Origin: Amphibalanus amphitrite
Taxonomy: Eukaryota; Arthropoda; Thecostraca; Balanomorpha; Balanidae
NCBI RefSeq assembly: GCF_019059575.1
Contig: NW_024881538.1
Span: 1,054,001-1,118,000, forward strand
Reading direction: 5' to 3'
Length of the DNA stretch: 64,000 nucleotides
Shown here: piece by piece, positions 36,701-48,600 of the stretch
How positions within the stretch are numbered: position 1 is the stretch's first letter
Layout of the letters: each line of letters begins with the position of its first letter
Position numbers and translations under genes: made by a program
The notes under the pieces: generated by a model
Told to the model about the DNA's origin: nothing
Databases searched by the model: none
Seen by the model: the letters and a program-made list of their open reading frames with translations, nothing else

Positions 36701-36810
36701 TGAGGGCCCTTCGAGGCTATCTGAGGGCCTTTTGAGACCATCTTAGGGCCCTTTAAGGCCATTTGAGGGCCCGTTGTACACGGTCTTCGGTGGTCTAAGG
36801 ATTAGTTAGA
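33800..36810. repeat. Long degenerate minisatellite, 21-bp unit best preserved at 36540-36780
   Basis: From 36555 to 36770, about ten successive 21-bp units follow the pattern GAGGGCCCTTTGAGGCCATC(T). The unit is a multiple of three, so long open frames result. The plus strand encodes repeats of SEGPLRP (36302-36535 and 36543-36746), and part of the minus strand is also open. Upstream, 35700-36540 holds more diverged units with ACCAGGGGCCCC or CCAGCTGAGG cores. At 33820-34100, irregular GGCCCTCAGAG units occur. A TTAA element interrupts the array. No splice sites, start context or codon signature support translation. Confidence 0.72.
34109..35297. mobile_element. TTAA-flanked element, CCTTCCAGGCGG-end subfamily, inserted in the minisatellite
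   Basis: TTAA at 34105-34108 and 35298-35301. The ends CCTTCCAGGCGG and the inverse of CCGCCTGCCGGG form the terminal inverted repeat, followed on both sides by G and C runs that could pair. The middle 1.1 kb is collinear with 21380-22562 (for example 'ggtttcgcggg-agagctgtcaggc'), so the two are diverged relatives with different tips. Dense TGACCTGACC stretches lie at 34775-34995 and 35100-35145. No transposase. Confidence 0.75.
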
Positions 36811-36849
36811 GGCCCATTTGAGGCGGCCTTCGGCCGCCTCAAATGGGCC
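36811..36849. other. Perfect 18-bp hairpin with a 3-base loop
   Basis: GGCCCATTTGAGGCGGCC, then TTC, then its exact inverse. It marks the end of the minisatellite and would form a very stable hairpin or cruciform. There is no T-run or gene context for a terminator. A second small palindrome (ctcgagttgggc with ccaactcgaa) follows at 36857-36880. Confidence 0.7.
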
Positions 36850-37098
36850 CCTTCCCTCGAGTTGGGCCCCCCAACTCGAATGGGGGGGGGCACGGGCCCG
36901 TGTGCCCCCCCTTGTGTGCGCCCTTGCACGTATAATATCACTAAGCGGGAAAATTTGACCATTGATGACCATCGGAGACCTAACCTCTGAGGCCTGTTTG
37001 CAGAACAGGCCTCAGAACAAGTTTTTCGTGAAACAGGCCTCTGACCTGACAACATAACTCTCCTCATTAGGTATTTTTATTTTACGCCGTTTCGAGCG

Positions 37099-37260
37099 CA
37101 GAGGCGGATCCAGCTCAGTTTTTTTTGGGGGGGGGGGCAAACCATAACAATTTATCGATTCTTTCCATGCCTCGTCCATAGGCGTAATGTTAAAATTATG
37201 CCGTTTGGGGGGGGGGGGGCAAATGCCCATTTTGCCCCCCCCCCCCTGGATCCGCCACTG
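37099..37260. mobile_element. 162-bp hAT-like MITE with perfect 8-bp target duplication
   Basis: TTCGAGCG at 37091-37098 is repeated at 37261-37268. The ends CAGAGGCGGATCCAG and CTGGATCCGCCACTG are inverted repeats. Inner G runs (37127-37137, 37207-37219) and a C run (37235-37246) flank a short unique core. 8-bp duplications and CAG...CTG ends fit hAT. Confidence 0.85.
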
Positions 37261-37819
37261 TTCGAGCGTCGCTTACCGTGTGTCGCTACGTTGCCCATAT
37301 GCGGAGCTAAAAAGAGGGTGTGTACTGACTACTGTGTAAATACGTTCCGTGCGCCTTGATGTATTACGATCCGTGGATTTAACTTACGCGGGAGAGTTTT
37401 TGTTTTAGATCGGTCGTTACATCCCGGAAACCATTACTGAGTTCCCAAAAAGTGATCGGTTCCATGGCCCCTGCCTTTGAAGGGAGGGAGCCGGGAGCTG
37501 ATCGGATTTTAAATTTTAGGCATGAGACATTCACGGCCATGTGCCGGTCACTTATTCCCCGGGAAGTGAAGAGGACGGGACACTGGTCTGGTGAATTGCG
37601 GTTCCCGAAAGTAGCCTGCGAAATTGCAAGGGGACATACCTATAACATAAACTTCCCGAAAGGGTTCTCTAATTTCCAAACTCACCAGATTTTTTTGCCC
37701 TTCTGTGCAGATTTAAACTAACTTTCCTTACCAAATTATCGGAATTCCACTATCTGGCAACTAGCCCTATGTAAACGCGGCTATTGTCTACGGTACGGTG
37801 CGCGGTAAAAATCTTTTAA

Positions 37820-38286
37820 AGGGACCCTCCCACCTTCAAAAAAGTTAATGAATTGGCATGAAAGTGATGTCGCTCGGTTCAGAAAGAGCAAAAACGAATA
37901 TCTACCAAATTTCATCGAAAAATATTCACCGGTTTTCAAGATATTAGACTTTTACTTTTGTTTACTTTTTGGGATCTCCGCTGTTCCTAGCGACTTTATT
38001 TGAAAGTGCGGCATTTGTTGCGCGCAAAGCAGGATATACCACCACGCGCTACAAAACGTTTTAGTCAAACATTTAACGGACGTTCGAAAGCCTGATGACG
38101 TCATCAGACTCCCGTAATGGTTAAGAGATAGGGACTAAGCTGGTCCCACCCTGCAAGTAAAGGGAAGAAATTTCTTGAACACCATAAAGCTGCGGGGGTT
38201 GCGACCAGGATAAATGGTGGTTTCTGAGCCTGGCCGCAAACTTGGCTATCTCAACTCAAAACTAATGTTAAGGTGGGATGGTCCCT
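37820..38286. mobile_element. 467-bp TTAA-flanked MITE with AGGGACC ends
   Basis: TTAA lies at 37816-37819 and 38287-38290. The ends AGGGACCCTCCCACCTT and its inverse (one mismatch) border a non-coding core. It is unrelated in sequence to the AGGTCA-rich TTAA elements. Confidence 0.72.
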
Positions 38287-38510
38287 TTAAACGTCTCACT
38301 CTCGCCTATCGGCTCGGCTTTAAAATATTTTTCTCTACCTACTCGCGGTTTAATATATAATATCCTTCGCTTAGAACAGTAATGTTTTGCTTGTCAATTT
38401 TAAGCCGGTGAATAAGAGCGAATGTCAATCGGCCACCAAGTTTTTGGTTTACAAGTAGTTGGAAGTCATTTGAAATCGCCCTACTTTATTGGGTATTTCG
38501 TTGTTTTTTT

Positions 38511-39114
38511 CAGTGGCGCGGGAACCGGGGGGGGGGGGGGGCTAGCGGGGGCTGAGCCCCCCCCCGGCTTTTCGGCTGGGAGGGCTCGTAATGTATTTGA
38601 GCCCCCCCCCCCTCAGCTGGAGGAATCGAAATCGGAAATCTACCAACATAATTTCATAGATTCATACATAGGCGTGGGAACCGGGGGAGGGGGCAGTGGG
38701 GGAAGCTTGCCCCCACAACTCTGCGGCCGTGGGGGCGGTGCCCCACAACGTTTCATGAGGCCAGGAACCGTTAGGCAGCTTGTCCTCCCCAAATTAGGGG
38801 TTGTGGGTCACAAAGGAAGAAAGCATGTATTTAAGTGAAAAATCCACCTATTTCACTGGCTCGGCAACTCATTTGGCAGATTAAAACCTTTACTCCAGGT
38901 TGCCAAAACGGTAGTTTCTTCACTCAGCCGAGACGAAATACCTCACTTTTTGAAAATATTTTCGTGTTTTTTTTTTGTTGTTGAAAAGGCCAAGGTCTGA
39001 AAAATAAGTGGCCTAAAACCGGTGAGAAAACTAGATTTGGGGGTACCCTAGGTTGATTTCTATTATGGTTCAGCCCCCCCCCCCCCCAGTCTGGAAAAAG
39101 TTCCCGCGCCACTG
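38511..39114. mobile_element. hAT-like element with CAGTGGCGCGGGAAC ends
   Basis: CAGTGGCGCGGGAAC at 38511 is inverted at 39100-39114. The flanks are T-rich (GTTTTTTT and TTTTTTTA), so the 8-bp duplication is plausible but ambiguous. Several G/C homopolymers lie inside (38526-38540, 38558, 38604, 39073). A related phrase 'ggcgtgggaaccggggg' inside at 38671 suggests a nested or duplicated end. Confidence 0.65.
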
Positions 39115-40578
39115 TTTTTTTAGTACGAATAATCTTCAATAAGGTACATATACATTATACACATGTAGGTACTTACATATTCCAATTATTTGTAGGTAGG
39201 CGATTAACGACATCAGTAAACGGCACTTGTTTTCATTATGATTGATTTCATTATATATAATGATATGATTGCGTTTTTCATTCTCAAATGTCAACAACAC
39301 ACTACCTTCATTTGTGTCCGTCTCACTGCGGCATGGTTATGTCAGGAACTACCGCTTCAAGCTGGGTTTGAATCTTGTATCAAGATACCGATGCAACCGT
39401 TTTGATTTTCTTAAACATTCGAAGTTCAAACGGAACGCCTGCGCCTTGGCCAACTTCGCACGGACCGGAGGGCGGAGGGGGGGGGGGTACCTGCGTCCTG
39501 CCTCCCCCAAAGATCTCGAAAACGAAGCAAGCTAGTGACAAGCGGTAAGGGGCGTGGAGTACAGGCGCCAAGACTAAGGTCATGTTCAGGTCAGGTCAAA
39601 AGTGATATATGGGTCAAAATAGACGTTTGACGTTATTGTTAGACGTCACTTGTTTTTTAAGGGAAAGTAGTATTACCATTGAGATTTACTTATCAAAGAT
39701 CATAAAAATGTATGTGTTGACCTTGAAAGGTCAGTGTTAAAAGTTGACCTAGGTCAAGTGACCTCAAGGTCAGTATTAGTGGTGCCAGTTTCAGAAAAGG
39801 TATGTCCAATGTCCGTCCAATTTCCGGTATTCTCGTCGACCGTCCGTCTAAAAATACCCAACCCAGCTGTTTGTCCAAAGATGTCCGAAAGGCGAAAACT
39901 ATGCAATAATTTACACTCAACACTTATTTGATTTGCTATTACCAGCTATTACCAGCCCATTACCAGCCCAAAAGTGTTTATCATGTCGAGGGCTCAGCTT
40001 TCCCATTCGCCATGAGTCAATGCTGTACACCATTACTTTATGAAAATGCTAAGGTGTGGCAGGAGGTTGTCCAATGTTGTCCAAAGCCTGCTGCTTTTGT
40101 TCGGCCGAATCCCGAATTGGACTTTGGAGAAAATCGAAATTCCGACGATCAGAGTCCCAATTGGCAGCACTAGTCGGCATAACGCTAATCATTCGATGCG
40201 CCTTGACGAACTGAATGCAATTAGATCATTCGTGCGACTGTTAGTACCTCTTTTGTTTAAATGTTATGAAAAAAACGCAGGTGACCTTTGATGACGGCAC
40301 ATAGCCTTACAGTCGCTATAATCCGGCAGTTGCCAGTTGCTACGTATTCCGCCAGATACCATCACTGGGGGGGGGGGGGTGGAAGGGGGAGGTAAACGCC
40401 CCAGCCTATAACTCGAGAACCAATAAGCGCAGCGAAACGGGCGAGGCGGAAAACGAAAGTAAAGTTGAATTCCGATGGATCGGTATAGGATTCACTGTGG
40501 ATCGGTAAAACGGGTCGCAATAGACCTCAGCGGTGTCCATACCGTACATATATCCCCGGTCTGTCATAGTCCTGCACC
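39115..40578. other. Intergenic DNA upstream of ketohexokinase
   Basis: Contains AGGTCA/TGACCT half-sites at 39580-39780, homopolymer G at about 39477-39487 and 40369-40379, and a phrase 'ggatcggta' repeated at 40477 and 40500. The promoter must lie within the last few hundred bases, but no TATA box or initiator is certain. Confidence 0.4.
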
Positions 40579-42992
40579 ATGGCGGAGCGACGCGTCATGA
40601 CTGTCGGCATGGTCTGTGTCGACATCATCAACTACGTAGTTCGCTTCCCGGACGAGGACACGGACGTGGGCAGCAAATCGCCGCTGGAGGTGCCCGGCGG
40701 CCTCGGAAACAGGTCAGTAACAAGTGACGTCAGGGGCAAAATAAAGCTTTAAAATTCAGAGATGAATGGAAAAATATGTAGGTATGTCAAAAAATGTGTC
40801 GCCATTTTCGTATTATTCTGCTAAAGCTGACGCCGGAACTGAAGTTACTTTGACCTGACCTGACCTGACCTGGTCCGACTGTCACCCTGATTCACGAACG
40901 TTCCAGGTGCCTGGACCAACAATGGTGCCGGGGCGGCAATGCTTCCAACTCGGCCACTGTTCTCTCACTTCTGGGCGCTAACGCAGAGTTCTTCGGCTCC
41001 ATTCCTCAGGGCGATCTCACCAGGTGAGGCATAAAGACGTGCTGTTAAATCATGCACGCCCTTGGCACGGACTTGAGGTATCCATTTCCCGGTGCTATTT
41101 CAGGATTTTTTTTCGGTGGGCGAAAGTTTGTGCTCTTCGTGCTAAACGGTTTAAAGATATAAGAATTGGTGTGGCTTCGGCATATCTCTCGAACAATTGG
41201 TTTGAAATGCCTACTCTTAACGAATTCTTCATTTGGTAAGAGTAAGACTATGGACATTTCTAAGCACGTCCAAATAGCTCCCTGCTGAACCTTTCGCTGC
41301 CGGCTCTAGATGTAAAGTAATCTTGGCCGTTTCTACTACCTATCCCAGTTTCTTCGAGGAGGATTTCCGTCGGGACGGGGTGCACGTGGACCGGTGTCCG
41401 CGGCTGCCGGCTCGCACGCCCACCTCGTGCGTCATTGTCAGCGCCGCCTCCGGCACGCGCACCATCGTGCACAGCAACGGCGACCTGCCGGAGCTGCCGG
41501 CCGACGCGCTGCGACACGTGCCGCTGCGCGAGTACGACTGGATCCACTTCGAGGTGAGTGGAACGCCCGCTGTCACCGTCTCAGCAGCAGACCATTCATT
41601 GTGAAACGTCGTATATTGAAATGACACACTAAGATGAGCTTATACGTAATATGTAAATATTTCATTTGCTGATATGCACGTGTCCCCTCTAGGACTCTTG
41701 TCTGTGTTTGATCTCCCACTCCGAACATGTTGGGCAAAAATTCCAACATCATTTTGCTTATGCTCCATCGATCATCTAAAAGAAACGTTTATCACGGAAG
41801 TGGGAGTGGCGTTATAATTGTGAGTTTATTATACATCTTAATTCGTTTGATGTGCAGTCGGGATTTCTACCTTCCGCCTCGGGTTTATAATTTCAGTTGA
41901 TTCTGCGTGATATGTCACATAACTACTTGGACTTAAATTGCTGCCTTTTTGCATTACGTTAACACGAAAAAAAACGTACTTTGCCACTGAACTTATTCTG
42001 CATAGTACGTGCTACTGAATCCCGAAGAAGCAAACCAACACTTGGCTAAGCAAGTCGTGTCCAGAAAAACATCAGCTAACTTTATACGTTGTCTTTCCAT
42101 ATTTCTTTTAACTCCTAAAGTACGTCTTGTTTATTTCTCTCCAAAGGGTCGTAACATAGCAAATGTGAACAAAATGGTCGAATATGTGCGAGCTGAGCGG
42201 GAGAAGAATCCGGAGCTCAAGCTGACGATCTCTGTTGAGCTGGAGAAGGCCAACAGACCCGAGCTGGACACCCTCTTCTCCCTGGGAGAAGTCGTCTTCA
42301 TCTCCAAGGATGTGGCCATGTCCAAAGGTTTCACCGACATGGAGTCCGCTGTCCGAGGGCTCAAAGCTAGGACGCTTCCCAGGTAAGGAAAATGGTTTGA
42401 TGATACATCCGACATTAACACTTTATGCCAGCTCGAACTGCCTCGTTTGCGCATGCTATTTTACCGTTCAAACTTTTTAAACGTATCCACAATGTGATTT
42501 TGAGTCGTCGATTACGATTATTGTTTCTACGTCAAATCCAAGGCTTTCCGTAATCCGTTGTAAACGATCAGCTTATCGCAGCTGCCATAAACTGCTCTGC
42601 TTACGGAAGATCTGTATTACGTTGTATTGCATTCGGTTGGTCCGATTGAATCGCCATCTGTCTGGTGTTACTCCCGCCGCGGCCGTCGTTCGCTGACGCC
42701 CTGTGCGCGGGACAGGTCGGTGCTCATCTGTCCGTGGGGTGAGCTGGGGGCGGCCGCCTGCCTGGCCGACGGTTCGGTGGTGACCAGCCAGGCGCACCGG
42801 CCTCCCAGCGTAGTGGACACCGTGGGTGCCGGAGACACCTTCATCGCCGCGTGCATCTGGCGGCTGCGGCGCGGCGACCCTGTGAACCGTGCTCTGCGCA
42901 CCGCCTGTGTCGTGGCCGGTACCAAAGTCGGCGTCAAGGGGTTCCGTCCGCTGCCACAGCTGCTGAAAGACTCCGGGCTGCTGCACGAGTGA
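40579..42992 (+). CDS. KHK: Ketohexokinase (fructokinase), complete, five exons, 322 aa
   Basis: This cytosolic pfkB-family sugar kinase phosphorylates fructose to fructose 1-phosphate with ATP. Exons are 40579-40712, 40917-41033, 41349-41553, 42147-42382 and 42716-42992, all GT-AG with consistent phases, totalling 323 codons with the stop. Family signatures: [18 protein letters not shown] at the N-terminus, substrate-binding GGNASN at 54-59, RTIVH and WIHFE in exon 3, [12 protein letters not shown] and VVFISKDVA in exon 4, and the nucleotide-binding/catalytic DTVGAGDTF at 265-273. It is slightly longer than the human enzyme (298 aa), partly because exon 1 ends with an extra segment ([14 protein letters not shown]) before the CLDQQW block. 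Only one version of exon 3 is seen, unlike the vertebrate 3A/3C pair. Intron 1 contains TGACCTGACC repeats. Confidence 0.95.
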
Positions 42993-43041
42993 TGGGGCGG
43001 GGTAGTGTCGGGATACTTATGTAGATCTGATGGGGCATCTG

Positions 43042-43047
43042 AATAAA
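43042..43047 (+). terminator. Ketohexokinase polyadenylation signal
   Basis: AATAAA 50 bp past the stop codon, followed by a GT-rich stretch (gttatgtgggg). A second AATAAA occurs at 43167-43172. Confidence 0.7.
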
Positions 43048-43599
43048 CTTGTATTGCGCCAATGTTATGTGGGGATCCATTTGTGTAAGAGCTGCGCATA
43101 GCTTGGTGGGAAGGTTATCGGAGAAGCAGCATGTCAGTTGGACTCGCAAGTCCTGCTTAAAGTCGTAATAAAGTATCTCTTTTCGGCAGGAAGCCGAAAC
43201 CGTGAGTAACCTTGTGTGTCAGTAACCTTGTGTGTCAGATGGGGCCAAGCAAGAAGCATTCGTGATATCATGGTATCGCTGCTTAGGCACCATGTTGGAA
43301 TAAACTAAGGTCAAGTTTTCTTCTTTATTTCTAAATGGCTGAAGCAATGGCTGGAGTTTTATCTGTGCTTCAAATATGTCGTGGCTGAATTCAGTGATCT
43401 TTTTAGCACTTTTGTGAGGTAATAAGCGCGCTTGCTGACAAGACGACATATTGTGGGTTTTTCATAACACCGTGACCCGTTCGAGAAGGATCACCTCACG
43501 GCCCAAGGGTTCAACATTGAAGTGCCTGGAAGTGAAGGTTGTCCGTTGTCCACGCACTTCACCCTATTACTGGTGGGCTCTACTGAGTGACTACGTTAA

Positions 43600-43830
43600 C
43601 CCGCGCCCCGTAGGGGCCGAAACGGCCCCCTGTCCTTTTCCGTCAATATCTCCTGAACGGCTGCAGATATCGCCACCAAACTTTCAGGACCCCTCCGGGA
43701 ATCAATTTTTAATATTGTGACCCAATCTTTTTTCCAGAGGCAATGATAGGATGGCCACAAATGACGTCAGAATGACGTCATGTTCTGCCAATTTCGACCG
43801 AAAAAGAGCTTTGCGAGAAGAGGCGGCTAT
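43600..43830. mobile_element. Truncated TTAA element, GCGCCCCGTAGG-end subfamily
   Basis: After TTAA at 43596-43599 it reads CCGCGCCCCGTAGG and follows the first 230 bases of the 21380 element closely, including the double 'tgacgtca'. The match stops near 43830, where different repeat DNA (a 'gcgtaggaacc' phrase) begins, so the right part is lost. Confidence 0.68.
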
Positions 43831-44200
43831 AAGCGTAGGAACCATGGGTGCAAGGGTGCAGCTGCACCCGCAATATTTCTCCAGTGGGTGCAGACAATGT
43901 ATTCTGCATCCACACCACAATAATCTGAACAAAAAATAAAAACTTTTCCCATCAACACTACTTCCCATGCAGCACGGCGAATTCAGGATATGTTGCCCAC
44001 TATCCATCTTTCGAAGCCTTTGCTATTGTGACTGTCTTCAAAACTTACATTTGTGCTGAAGAAAAAAAGGAAAATGGAGCATGTGATTGAACACATACCG
44101 AACCGATGACCCATTGTCAACATTTTTAGCCCGATTTCTTCGAAAATGGCTAAGTTGGCCGCTTTTACTTCTTGCGGTAGTCAATATTGACAATTATTAA

Positions 44201-44921
44201 CCCTCGCATGTGTACGGCGTTTTCCAGCTTCTAATGTGTAGGAGGGGGGGGGGGGTCGGTTGGACCCCCTGCCGTTCGGCCCCTGATCGAGCTAGAGCTT
44301 CGCGGAAAAAAAAACTAGGGTGTTGCCCGTGACAAGAGGAAGCCTATGATCCCAATTTTAAGGTCCTAGGTCATTGGTTGACCTTCCAGGTCAGGTCAGT
44401 GTTCCAAAAGTCGGGAAAATCGGGACCTGCTAGAACTGCGTAAAATGAAGATTTTATCGGATTTTTCGGGGTGCTGATCACGAATATCATGTGAGTTTTG
44501 ATTACAGATGATTTCTTCATGCATTTAGGCCAGATCGGGTCAGGTCAGGTCAGGTCAACCATTAGGCGTCCTAGCGGCTATCCATAGTAGGTGTCACTCT
44601 ACCACTGAATGCGCTTTTTCGCGGCGCTGTAGAGCTCTATTGGTTCCCGAGTTATGCGTTGGCTTCTTGGAAATTGTCGACATTCGACCTGGAAATCGGC
44701 GAAATTTTGCCTTCAATGACCTCTGGTGACCTGACCTTTGACCTGACCAAAAAATTGACCGAAGTGATTTCCTCATTATTTTTGACGCTCTTTCGAACGC
44801 CGCCTTCCGCGTATCGCTACGTGGCCCAGGAGCCGAGTTAGAAGGGGGAGGGGGAGGGGGTGTTCAAACACCCCTCCCCCCAGCAGGGCGTGGAAATCCA
44901 GGACCCCCAGCCGGGCGCGGG
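44201..44921. mobile_element. TTAA element, CCCTCGC-end subfamily
   Basis: CCCTCGC follows TTAA at 44197-44200. The right end GCGCGGG is followed by ATAA, a one-base change from TTAA. It carries AGGTCAGGTCA clusters at 44390 and 44535 and TGACCTGACC at 44725, plus a G run at 44246-44257. It shares the 'gagctagagcttcgcggaaaa' block with 49120, 49548 and 58816. Confidence 0.68.
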
Positions 44922-44925
44922 ATAA

Positions 44926-45329
44926 TAAGGCAAAGTACAAGCGAATAGCCAGGTAATATAATTCGCGAAAGCACAAAAGCAAGGTGAAAACGTCCACTTC
45001 AACCAAATCGTCGTCCCATGATGGACGACATAGTAGAGAATCAGGCGACATCAAACTAGCAATACATTGCCATTTTACTTGTAGTTATGTATTTCCTGAA
45101 GTTTTAACCTTATTCACGCCATGTCAAGGAAACAAGATGCGAGTAAAATACATGTTTGGACATCTGTTTAATTTACATGTCACATCCCTTTCTTCAAAGA
45201 TATTTCTTTCACATATTAGTGACTTCAAACCAATTAAAGTAATTCAAATTTTCAAAATTCTTAAAATTTTCAAGAATTTATTACATAAAAATGGTTTGCT
45301 AGGATGATGTCCGAAATAACAAATAAAAT
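44926..45329. other. AT-rich spacer before RPL26
   Basis: No repeats or coding signal recognised. AATAAA-like sequence at 45322 belongs to no obvious gene. Confidence 0.35.
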
Positions 45330-45371
45330 ATTTTTGTATACGGCGGCGCGGTCTTTCTGGAACAACGTCCG
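45330..45371 (+). promoter_or_regulatory. RPL26 promoter with 5'TOP-like start and non-coding first exon
   Basis: CTTTCTGG at 45353 is a pyrimidine-rich start typical of ribosomal protein genes. A short leader follows, ending at a plausible donor (CCG|gtgcgt) at 45371/45372. The acceptor (tttcatttcag) at 45606 brings the leader to six bases before the ATG. A TTTTGTATA sequence lies about 20 bp upstream of the start. Confidence 0.5.
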
Positions 45372-45612
45372 GTGCGTGAGGTTGTTTGTATTATTTACCG
45401 AATATTAACTTGGTAATCTCATTTCACAGCATTGATAACGTTCAACAGACCATTCTGTCTGCTACCTCTGAGCGTAAAATAGAGGCATTCTTCTTTTGAC
45501 TGCTTCCTGTTGCGCGTACCGCTTAGGACACTGCCATGCCTGTTGGTGTTGCTATTTTGGCGCAGCTGAGACGGTTCGAAGGCTGAGTGAATGTTTTTCA
45601 TTTCAGAGCAAA

Positions 45613-48600
45613 ATGAAGCTCAACAAGTTTGTTACATCCGACCGGAACAAGAACAGGAAGAGGCATTTCAATGCCCCTTCACATCTGAGGAGGAGGTTGA
45701 TGTCAGCACCCCTCAGCAAGGAGCTGGTTCAAAAGTACAATGTGAAGTCTATGCCTGTCCGGAAGGATGACGAAGTCCAGGTATGTTATTATCATTGGCA
45801 ACTTAGCTACCATCATGCACATGAAACCAAAGTTTTTTTCACTGTTTTATGAGCAATGAACTGCCTTTGCAGGCCAGACTGGAAAAGAACCATTTTACTA
45901 TCAACATGTCTGGTGTGATGAGTGGATAGCTCAAGGTTGAAAATTATGATGCAGTGTCCAGCATAATTGGGCATGCCTAAATTTCTGTACATAATGAACA
46001 AAGATATTTTGGTTGTAGTAAAGGAGGGAATAGGGATCACTTTTTTGCAACCAAGGAGAGGTAGGGCGTTTTAGGTCAATTGTAGGTTATAGGTTGTAGT
46101 TAAGGTTGGGTCAGGTTTGGTTTGATTTGATTTGATTTGATTTGATTAGAAATCTCCAAGTGTATAGTGCATCTCCTTGATTGCAATAAAAAGTAAATTT
46201 CATATAAGGTAATGAGTTTGACAAGTTGACCTAACTTACTTCACTACATTCAAATCATGAACCAGTAACCACGTTATTAATGGGTGCTTAATGTTCATCT
46301 CAGGCCACCCATCTGAGCCGGCTGGGTTGACATTTGTGACAGCGCTCAAATGATTTAGACTAAACTGTGAAGTGCCAGATGGAAAAAAATCATGCAAAAT
46401 ATCAGCTGTTTCATGGACTCTCATGTGCTGAAACTTGGCACAAGCCATTATGTGCAGAAAATTTATTGGAAATTGCTAGGAAAGATAAATCTTATTTAAG
46501 CAAACCTTTTTGCCATTCAAGCACATGCACATTATGGAGTCAAAATATCAAAAGTTCTCAGACTACAAATCAGAAACTGATACAATTCAAAGTACCAACA
46601 AGCTATAAAGAAATCACCAGAAACCACCACCAACCTCCAGTCAGTCATGAGGTCCACAGTGGCTGCAGCTATTTCCCAGTTGTTACTTGTCATACTGAGC
46701 ATGTACAGTGGGTTCCTAGGCAGTCTTGGCTGCCACCAGCGTTTGGGCGAAACAGGCTTTGGTGCTAACATTTCAAACTGGGGTAAATTGATGTTAGTGA
46801 ATTAGATGTTCAATTTCTGATTTTTCTCTGATGATAATGGCCTAGATATTTTATTTTGGGGTGTTTTGTCAAGATCAAAGGAATTGCTCCTTATGCCCAT
46901 TGCTCCCCTGTATGTTTATCTTTCTCAAATTCCTTGATCTCTCACCTTTCCTCTCTGTGGGTGCCTATCAGTCTCCTTCACATCCTCATTGTGTCTCTGA
47001 TGAGCCATATCCATATCTTTTCCTTCCTCTATCATCCTTCCTCTCACTGCCCATCTCTCTCTCTCTCTCTCTCGCTCTCGCTCTCGCTCTCGCTCTCGAT
47101 AAGGCCTAACGTCGGAAGTTCCAGAAAGATACGCTATTATTTGCAAAGGGCTGACTAACAGATTTCCAGCATATTCCGCCACATTTTCACACCATTGCCA
47201 CCTTCTGCCATCCCCAACCTTCCAAGATTTCAAGGCTTCGCTCTCGAACATCTCCGTTGGTGACTGGTGAATAGCACAGCTGGGGAGGGGGGGGGGCGTA
47301 GCATCGATCAAAAGAGACCAAATTTTGGCGGTACCGACAAATGCCCGTCTGGGAATCGGGAAATAGCCGCACATTTACAAATGTAAACAAAAGACGTTTG
47401 TCTATTACCGTAAAATGGGGTGTTAAGGGACAGTGGGGTGTTAAGGGACAGTTGCATGGGAAAAACTTTGAGTCATATTAACTTTCTAATTTGAGAAGGT
47501 TCAATAAAAACTTCAGTGTGGTAGTTGACACTGTTTTGCTCTTGACCATAGGACAAAATGGTATGGTTTTTCATGCAAGTGATTTGGTTCAAAAATGGAT
47601 TTGAAAATCATGCTACATTTTCACAAAATTGAAACATCTCCAAAACTCTGTGTGTACCACATAAACTAGTGGGTGTACAGGGCCCTGTTTCACCGGTGAT
47701 AGCAGCAAGCTACTATCAAATTGCGCGAGCTGACGTAATGTGATGACGTCATACTGCTGACGTAAGGGGCAATTCTGGCGCACGATTGCCGCAATATTGT
47801 TTTACGTCATCAGCTAAATGTTCGAAGTTAATGTCAAAATTTTTCCTAAACCCAACTTCTTTTAAATACATCATATTGAAAAAAATATATATCAAAAATA
47901 TATATACTATCATGACTGCGTAAACTCTTACTTTTAGGCTCATACGTCACTTAATGCCGCCGCCAAGGTCGCGGCAATCGTGCGCCGGAACTACCCATTA
48001 CGACAACAGTATGGCGTCACGACATGACGTCAGCTCGCGAAACGTGATAGCAGCTTGCTGCTATCACCGGTGAAACAGGGCCCAGGGAAAATGAATGCAT
48101 AGGTGTATTGTCACATGTATTGCACATGTTTCCTGAAAAACTTGTGCAAATCCACCCATTCATTCATCATCCTCTTCCTCTTTTCCGGATACATGCGTAT
48201 TTTGAGGTGGATGTGGGGTGCTAAGGGACAGGGAAGAAAAAATAAAAATAATATCTAAATATAATTTGATTAAGTTTTCTTTCAGTAGGCATGAAAACAC
48301 CAAATTCCACATAAAATGCTGGCAAGTTCATGCTTTTATCTCTAACACATCTTGAGTTATGTAACAAAACATCTCAACACTCTCTTTTACAATGATGAGT
48401 CAATGGAGACTGATGTAGGTAAATGTGATGTCATCATAAAAAGGCTAAAACAAAGAGGGCAACGTAATGACAAGTGACTAGCTTCAACATGGGTTTTTAT
48501 TGAAGACAGAAGATTACTTTCTGGTTCTGTTTACCTTATAATTAGCACATTTTCCACAAGCGTAAACTGCATTACACGTAACTGGCTAAAAAGGTCATTA

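Noticed and set aside
35700-36800. CRISPR-like array
   Set aside because: Units of about 21 bp abut one another with no spacers and drift in sequence, and the DNA is eukaryotic; it is a minisatellite.
42573-42986. 137-codon minus-strand ORF and other opposite-strand frames over KHK exon 5
   Set aside because: Shadow of the ketohexokinase exon, whose plus-strand frame carries the DTVGAGDTF signature.
45930-46020. Possible C/D snoRNA in the RPL26 intron
   Set aside because: A TATGATGCA resembles box C, but there is no matching box D or terminal stem.
46856-47374. Ser/Leu or Glu/Arg repeat proteins
   Set aside because: Both strands of the CT microsatellite at 47049-47098.
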